Assembly: GCA_963640465.1 (NCBI GenBank)
Contig: CAVHYP010000001.1
Location: forward strand, 1-64,000
Source of the DNA: Colivivens sp963640465
GTDB taxonomy: Bacteria; Bacteroidota; Bacteroidia; Bacteroidales; Bacteroidaceae
DNA: 64,000 nucleotides
Reading direction: 5' to 3'
Below, piece by piece: positions 60,211 through 64,000 of this stretch. Each line of letters starts with the position of its first letter. Positions within the stretch are counted from its first letter, which is position 1. Both the position numbers and the translations under genes were made by a program. The notes below the pieces were generated by a model that ran no database searches, was not told the origin of the DNA, and worked only from the letters and a program-made list of their open reading frames with translations.

Positions 60211-61149
60211 TCAGCTTTTGTCTTTTGTTTTCTTCTTTCCCCAGTTCAGGTCGAAGATGAGGTTGTATGTGCCTCCCCAGCACGACTCGTTGACTGTTGT
60301 CCCGTATCCTGGGACGTAATATGGCTGTGCATATATTTCCTGTCCGATTTTCAGCGGTTTCTTGTATCTCACGCTCCATCCCATGTGGAATTTGCTCCAT
60401 ATCTTCACCTGTACTCCAAACACTATCTCAGCCCAGTGGCTTGTGCTTTTCATTCCTTTGTAGCGGAAGGGTGCGGTGCCATGCCATATGGGGTCAGTCA
60501 TGTCGGGTCCGCTCATGTCGTAGGTGAACGAGGTGAATCCGTATCTCAGTCCTACGTAGAGGCGGTTGTCCTGCCATTTGTCCTTCAGTACGTTATAGTC
60601 GATTCCTATTCTGAAGTAGGGCGCTGCTGTCTTGTAGGATATGTCGGTGTTGTCGTCGGTGGTCTCGCATTTGGTGTAGCCTGCTTCGAACACAGGGAAA
60701 TATGTGTTCTTGAGGTTCAGCCTCAGTGCTCCTTCTGCATTGCCGTAGTCGGAGAAGGCATACATCACTGGTCCGAATATGTCGGCTGACAGGGTGAAGC
60801 CTTTGAACCATTTCATCTCTTTCTGCCCGAGTATGTCGTCCACATATTTTGAAGGACGTATGGTGTCGGTGGCTGACGTTGGGATAGTGTCCTCTTCGAT
60901 GGTTATCTTGAAGGGGTGGATTAAATCGGGCACCTCGATTGAGTCGAGGGGGATGGGCAATGCCACGCTGATGGGTTCGTCTGGCGATGTCACGCTGTCG
61001 GATGCGTCTGGCGATGTCTCGTAGTCTTGCTGTGCTGACATGTGGCACGTACCGGACATCAGCAGCACTACGACTGCAGCTTTACTGGGCAATGCCATGG
61101 TTGCAGCTTTGTCCAGCATCTTCTGTGCTGTCTTACTGAGCAACTCCAT
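60211..61149 (-). CDS. DUF6048-type outer-membrane beta-barrel protein
   Basis: A protein of about 312 residues with an N-terminal signal sequence (hydrophobic AAVVVLLMSGTCHMSA) and a strand-rich body (RIGIDYNVLKDK, LYVGLRYGFTSFTYDM, WAEIVFGVQVKIWSKF) typical of small outer-membrane barrels. Size, barrel pattern and pairing with a DUF6452-like gene fit the DUF6048 family. The function is unknown. Three starts are possible (61188, 61149, 61095); 61149 overlaps the previous gene by 17 bases, while 61095 gives the tidiest signal peptide. Confidence 0.7.
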   Translation of the reverse strand: MELLSKTAQKMLDKAATMALPSKAAVVVLLMSGTCHMSAQQDYETSPDASDSVTSPDEPISVALPIPLDSIEVPDLIHPFKITIEEDTIPTSATDTIRPSKYVDDILGQKEMKWFKGFTLSADIFGPVMYAFSDYGNAEGALRLNLKNTYFPVFEAGYTKCETTDDNTDISYKTAAPYFRIGIDYNVLKDKWQDNRLYVGLRYGFTSFTYDMSGPDMTDPIWHGTAPFRYKGMKSTSHWAEIVFGVQVKIWSKFHMGWSVRYKKPLKIGQEIYAQPYYVPGYGTTVNESCWGGTYNLIFDLNWGKKKTKDKS

Positions 61150-61735
61150 TGAAGTAGATCTTGATGTTTTCATTGCCTTCGTAGTCAACTGTAGGGTTTA
61201 CTATTTCTATGTGGTCGATGGCTGCATCGGTGGTTTTCACTGAGATGAGCCTGTGGAAGTAGTGGCTGCCGCATTCGGGCAGTTCCACATAGGAATAGGG
61301 TTCGTGTTCTATGACGACGGTGTCTTTCCGCGAGATGCTGTTGTAGTCGAACACCAGTGTGTCTGTCTTGCTGAAATATGCCATCGGCACTTGTATGTTC
61401 GATCGTGTGGCACTTTTGTTCACCAGCACTGTGTCGTTTCTCACTGTCGACTGGCTCATGGTGTAGCCCTGGCTGATGAGCGAGGTGCTCATGCTGTCGA
61501 GTGTTAGGGTCTGATAGCCCAGTTTCCGGTAGGTGTACACTTGTTTGTAGCCTGGCAGCAGTGTCTTTACGGAGAATGTGTCGGTGTAGGTGATGGCATT
61601 GCCTTCGCTGTCGTAGAAGTGGTAGTTGCACAACACTTCCGTGCTCATCGGACAGTTGCTCGACGAGCATGCGGCAATTGCAATGGTGATGGCTGCGACT
61701 GCTGCTGCGTACAGTGTGGCATGCTTTGCTTTCAT
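61133..61735 (-). CDS. DUF6452-type lipoprotein
   Basis: A 200-residue predicted lipoprotein; the signal peptide ends IAIAAC with cysteine 23. The C-terminal half contains YVELPECGSHYFHRL and ends ENIKIYFNG, a pattern I associate with the DUF6452 family. In many Bacteroidota such genes sit beside a DUF6048 gene, as here, and the two may form an envelope pair. No function known. Confidence 0.7.
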   Translation of the reverse strand: MKAKHATLYAAAVAAITIAIAACSSSNCPMSTEVLCNYHFYDSEGNAITYTDTFSVKTLLPGYKQVYTYRKLGYQTLTLDSMSTSLISQGYTMSQSTVRNDTVLVNKSATRSNIQVPMAYFSKTDTLVFDYNSISRKDTVVIEHEPYSYVELPECGSHYFHRLISVKTTDAAIDHIEIVNPTVDYEGNENIKIYFNGVAQ

Positions 61736-61757
61736 TCTTTTCAGTTTGTATTTCTTT

Positions 61758-62717
61758 TCAGATTGTCTTTTCTATGTGGTATTTGTTTCTTTCTGTTGAG
61801 TTGCGGCTGATCATATCGCCCAGGAATCCTGCGAGGAACAGCTGTGTGCCGATGAGCATGGTGGTGAGCGAGATGTAGAAGTACGGGTTTTCGGTCACGA
61901 GTCCGGGGTTGTCGCCGTTGGAAAGTGCTATGAGCTTGTAGGCTCCCACCACGATGGCTGATATGAGTCCGAGGAAGAACATGATGCTGCCGAAGAATCC
62001 GAACACGTGCATCGGTTTCTGTCCGAAGGTGCTGATGAACCACAGTGAGATGAGGTCGAGATAACCGTTCACAAACCGGTTCCATCCCATGAACTTCGAC
62101 ACTCCGTGCTGGCGTGCTTGGTGGTGCACTTTCTTTTCTCCTATCTTTGAGAATCCTGCGTTCTTGGCGAGGTAGGGGATGTAGCGGTGCATCTCGCCAT
62201 ACACTTCGATGCTCTTCACCACTTCTTTCCTGTAGGCTTTAAGTCCGCAGTTGAAGTCGTGCAGGTTGTGGATGCCCGACACTTTCCTAGCGGTGGCATT
62301 GAACAGTTTCGTAGGTATGGTTTTCGAGAGGGGGTCGCCCTGGCTGCGGTTTATCTTGAATCCGCTCACAAGGTCGTATCCGTCTTCCTTTATCATGCGG
62401 TAGAGCTCGGGTATTTCGTCGGGGCTGTCCTGCAGGTCTGCGTCCATGGTTATGACCACATCGCCCTCGGCACGCTCGAATCCGCAGTAGAGTGCGGGGC
62501 TCTTGCCGTAGTTTCTGCGGAACTTGATGCCGTGGACTTCGGGGAATTCCTTCGACAAGCCTTCAATCACGTCCCAAGAGTGGTCGGTTGAGCCGTCATT
62601 ACAGAAGATGATTTCATACGAGAACTTGTTTTCGTCCATCACGCGCTTTATCCATGCGTGGAGCTCTGCAATTGATTCCTGTTCGTTGAACAGTGGAACG
62701 ACTACTGATATATCCAT
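61758..62717 (-). CDS. Polyprenyl-phosphate glycosyltransferase, GT2 family
   Basis: A 319-residue membrane glycosyltransferase of the GtrB/ArnC/DPM1-like type, which transfers a sugar to undecaprenyl phosphate. The GT2 fold shows VVPLFNEQESI, CNDGSTDHSWD and the metal motif DADLQD. Two C-terminal helices (about 230-260 and 275-300) anchor it in the inner membrane. The sugar is unknown. It lies 7 bases after the DUF4199 gene. Confidence 0.9.
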   Translation of the reverse strand: MDISVVVPLFNEQESIAELHAWIKRVMDENKFSYEIIFCNDGSTDHSWDVIEGLSKEFPEVHGIKFRRNYGKSPALYCGFERAEGDVVITMDADLQDSPDEIPELYRMIKEDGYDLVSGFKINRSQGDPLSKTIPTKLFNATARKVSGIHNLHDFNCGLKAYRKEVVKSIEVYGEMHRYIPYLAKNAGFSKIGEKKVHHQARQHGVSKFMGWNRFVNGYLDLISLWFISTFGQKPMHVFGFFGSIMFFLGLISAIVVGAYKLIALSNGDNPGLVTENPYFYISLTTMLIGTQLFLAGFLGDMISRNSTERNKYHIEKTI

Positions 62718-62724
62718 ATTGTCT

Positions 62725-63318
62725 TTATTGTTTTTTTGCTAACATTTGGTCCATCTTCGCTTTTATGTCGGTGCATTTCCGGTGTGCCATGATTGCCACC
62801 GGGACTGAGAGGATGATTGAATAGAGAATGTTGTTGGCAAACATGTTGAGAGCTAGTTCCACTGGTGATAGTCCTGCAACGGCGGTCATCTCTGCCTTGA
62901 TTTGCTCCAGCATGTCGGTTGCGCCAATCATCCGGTATTGTTCTGCCATTTCCCGACTTGTGAAAATGGTCCGCACATAGTCCATTAGTCTGCCTTCGTC
63001 GAAGAAATTGAAGTAGATGAACTGTGACACTCCTGTCAGCAGACTTGCATAGATGAGCATGAAGTAGGCGAATGCCCATGCCATGCCCCACGACACCCTG
63101 TCGCCCGGCACTCTCAAGTGTTGCTTGTATCTCCATGCGCAGTAGACGGGCATGGCTATGTCCACTCCCAGGAGAAATATCCCTGCCATCATCATCATGG
63201 TATTGCCGGTCACCATTCCTTCGGAAAATGCAACGAAGGTGGCGCTCCAGGTCAGTCCGATGAATGTACCGTATTCGGTGCTGAAATCTCTTGTTGTTTT
63301 GTATAATTCAAAGTCCAT
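62725..63318 (-). CDS. DUF4199-type membrane protein
   Basis: A 197-residue inner-membrane protein with four predicted helices (about 18-40, 43-60, 80-105 and 160-180). Sequence pattern and the position directly upstream of a GT2 gene match the DUF4199 family of Bacteroidota, which has no known function. A consensus promoter lies upstream, so it heads the run that continues through GT2, DUF6452 and DUF6048. Confidence 0.8.
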   Translation of the reverse strand: MDFELYKTTRDFSTEYGTFIGLTWSATFVAFSEGMVTGNTMMMMAGIFLLGVDIAMPVYCAWRYKQHLRVPGDRVSWGMAWAFAYFMLIYASLLTGVSQFIYFNFFDEGRLMDYVRTIFTSREMAEQYRMIGATDMLEQIKAEMTAVAGLSPVELALNMFANNILYSIILSVPVAIMAHRKCTDIKAKMDQMLAKKQ

Positions 63319-63376
63319 TTGTTCTCTTTTTCTGCCTCTTTGGAAGTCTTTCCTGTTGGGGTGCTAAAATACATTG

Positions 63377-63408
63377 CAAAGTTAACACTTTCGAATCAAA
63401 GTAGCAAA
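63377..63408 (-). promoter_or_regulatory. Promoter of the DUF4199-GT2 run
   Basis: TTTG (63408-63405) and TAACTTTG (63384-63377) on the minus strand lie 20 bases apart, a full consensus match. The leader is about 50 bases. Confidence 0.85.
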
Positions 63409-63507
63409 TAAAAATGAATAAAACTCTGTCTGATGTCCCATTTTAACTTAAATCGTGGGTCTGCGTTTAAGGTCGGGGCGAATTTAGACCAGGGCTTCAT
63501 TTTTTTT

Positions 63508-63570
63508 TCTCTGACTAGGAAAAACTTTTTCTCTGACCAGGGAAAAACTTTTCTCTGACAGGAAAACAAA
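63508..63570 (-). repeat. GTCAGAGAAA repeats, locus C
   Basis: Three copies on the minus strand with exactly 22-base spacing (core TCTGAC on the plus strand at 63511, 63533 and 63555), each reading TTTTCCYRGTCAGAGAAA or close to it. They lie upstream of the DUF4199 promoter in the same orientation as transcription, as at locus A before upp. Confidence 0.85.
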
Positions 63571-63618
63571 ATTTGCCTTGTTTTTTTCCTTAGGGGAGAA
63601 TTTAGGTGAGGTTTCAAC

Positions 63619-64000
63619 TTATTTCCCCTTCACGTCCACTTTGCACGGACTTTCGTCCATGAAGAGGTAGGAGGGCTGGTAGCCGCCGGCATCGACCACG
63701 ATTTTCTCGAACACGATGGCGGGGTCGTGGGGGCTGACGGTGAGGGTGTGATCTTCTCTGTCGGTAGGGTTGAGCGTCACTGTGCTTTCCACTACGCGGC
63801 GTGCCACGGTGGGATAGTAGACTGAATAAATGTTCTCGGGCTTCTCGTTGAGGTTGTGGTTGAAGTTTACGGTTTCTGCTTTGCTGCCGTCGAGGCTGAC
63901 GCTGTATGTCATTCCGCCTTTGTTGAGATAGTCGAGGGTGGACTTCACCACGACGTGGATTTTCAGCGGATTCTTCACTCCGCCTGGCGTGCGGAAACGG
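63619..64000 (-). CDS. GH115 alpha-glucuronidase, C-terminal part (runs off window)
   Basis: The last 127 codons of a gene that continues beyond the window edge with no stop upstream. The fragment reads RTPGGVKNPLK at the edge, then YLNKGGMTYSVSLDG, DHTLTVSPHDPAIVFEKIVVDAGG and YQPSYLFMDES, which is the C-terminal domain of GH115 enzymes. These remove 4-O-methyl-glucuronic acid from glucuronoxylan. A GTG at 63978 is not the true start. The catalytic part is not visible. Confidence 0.8.
   Translation of the reverse strand, partial: RFRTPGGVKNPLKIHVVVKSTLDYLNKGGMTYSVSLDGSKAETVNFNHNLNEKPENIYSVYYPTVARRVVESTVTLNPTDREDHTLTVSPHDPAIVFEKIVVDAGGYQPSYLFMDESPCKVDVKGK

Larger units (their letters stand above)
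63319..63618. other. Gap before the DUF4199 gene
   Basis: Exactly 300 bases between the GH115 stop codon and the DUF4199 start codon. It contains the DUF4199 promoter (63377-63408) and the third GTCAGAGAAA array. I see no open frame or terminator hairpin. Confidence 0.6.

Noticed and set aside
1..64000. tRNA, rRNA, insertion sequence or phage genes
   Set aside because: I looked through all gaps and found no cloverleaf, no conserved rRNA sequence, and no transposase, integrase or phage structural gene.

Overview
The window looks like a chromosomal segment of a Bacteroidales bacterium, most likely Prevotellaceae (Prevotella in the broad sense). The signs are Bacteroidota-type promoters (TAnnTTTG at -7, several with TTTG or ATTG 19-20 bases upstream), a short 287-residue primary sigma factor, many lipoproteins, a TamL-type outer-membrane assembly protein, a Wzi-family protein, and DUF4199/DUF6048/DUF6452-type proteins. 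I see no rRNA, tRNA, CRISPR, integrase or transposase. A 10-N assembly gap lies at 14808-14817.

Layout. 1-3302: a 41-bp repeat array, then a secreted GH127/GH146-type beta-L-arabinofuranosidase. 3525-12089 (minus): carB with its own promoter; upstream of it a cell-envelope and cell-division run (unknown protein, coiled-coil protein, ZapA, RNase Y, Wzi-like protein, lipoprotein). 12483-14362 (plus): upp and a CNNM/CBS membrane protein. 14363-15265: no complete gene, but hairpins, the first codons of an AAA+ ATPase cut by the gap, an orphan promoter and dispersed repeats. 15266-25929 (minus): a POT peptide transporter, then a probable operon aspS-yidC-DPP5-like peptidase-MFS-POT. 26226-33530 (minus): pgk, a solute-binding-like lipoprotein, a TPR protein, a SpoU methyltransferase and TamL, tightly packed. 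33891-37426: nth divergent from rpoD, a small secreted protein and a C11 peptidase lipoprotein. 37570-47740: pectin and galacturonate genes (PL10 pectate lyase, uxaB, uxaA, AraC regulator) mixed with trmN6, two HAD phosphatases, a LOG-family protein and engB. 47837-50623: nrdD-nrdG. 51103-63318 (minus): EamA transporter, fthC, S41 protease, dCMP deaminase, lipoprotein, M3 peptidase, Crp/Fnr regulator, ApbE, MntP, DUF6048/DUF6452 pair, GT2 and DUF4199 protein. 63619-64000: the C-terminal end of a GH115 alpha-glucuronidase that runs off the window.

Working together, the GH127 enzyme, PL10 lyase, UxaA/UxaB and GH115 point to a plant cell-wall (pectin, arabinan, glucuronoxylan) degrader. The secreted DPP5-like enzyme, three transporters, M3 peptidase and C11 peptidase point to strong peptide use. 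No SusC/SusD pair is present, so the carbohydrate genes here are isolated members of larger regulons.

The most unusual signal is in the intergenic DNA. Many gaps carry their own short tandem repeats (period about 14-42 bp), several seeded on the start or stop codon of a neighbouring gene. Two or three repeat families recur: a 41-bp unit at 1-196 and 41521-41800, a roughly 22-bp unit with core GTCAGAGAAA at three loci, and a 22-bp CGTCCGGTTG unit at two loci. A two-hairpin module with what look like compensatory base changes brackets the second 41-bp array.
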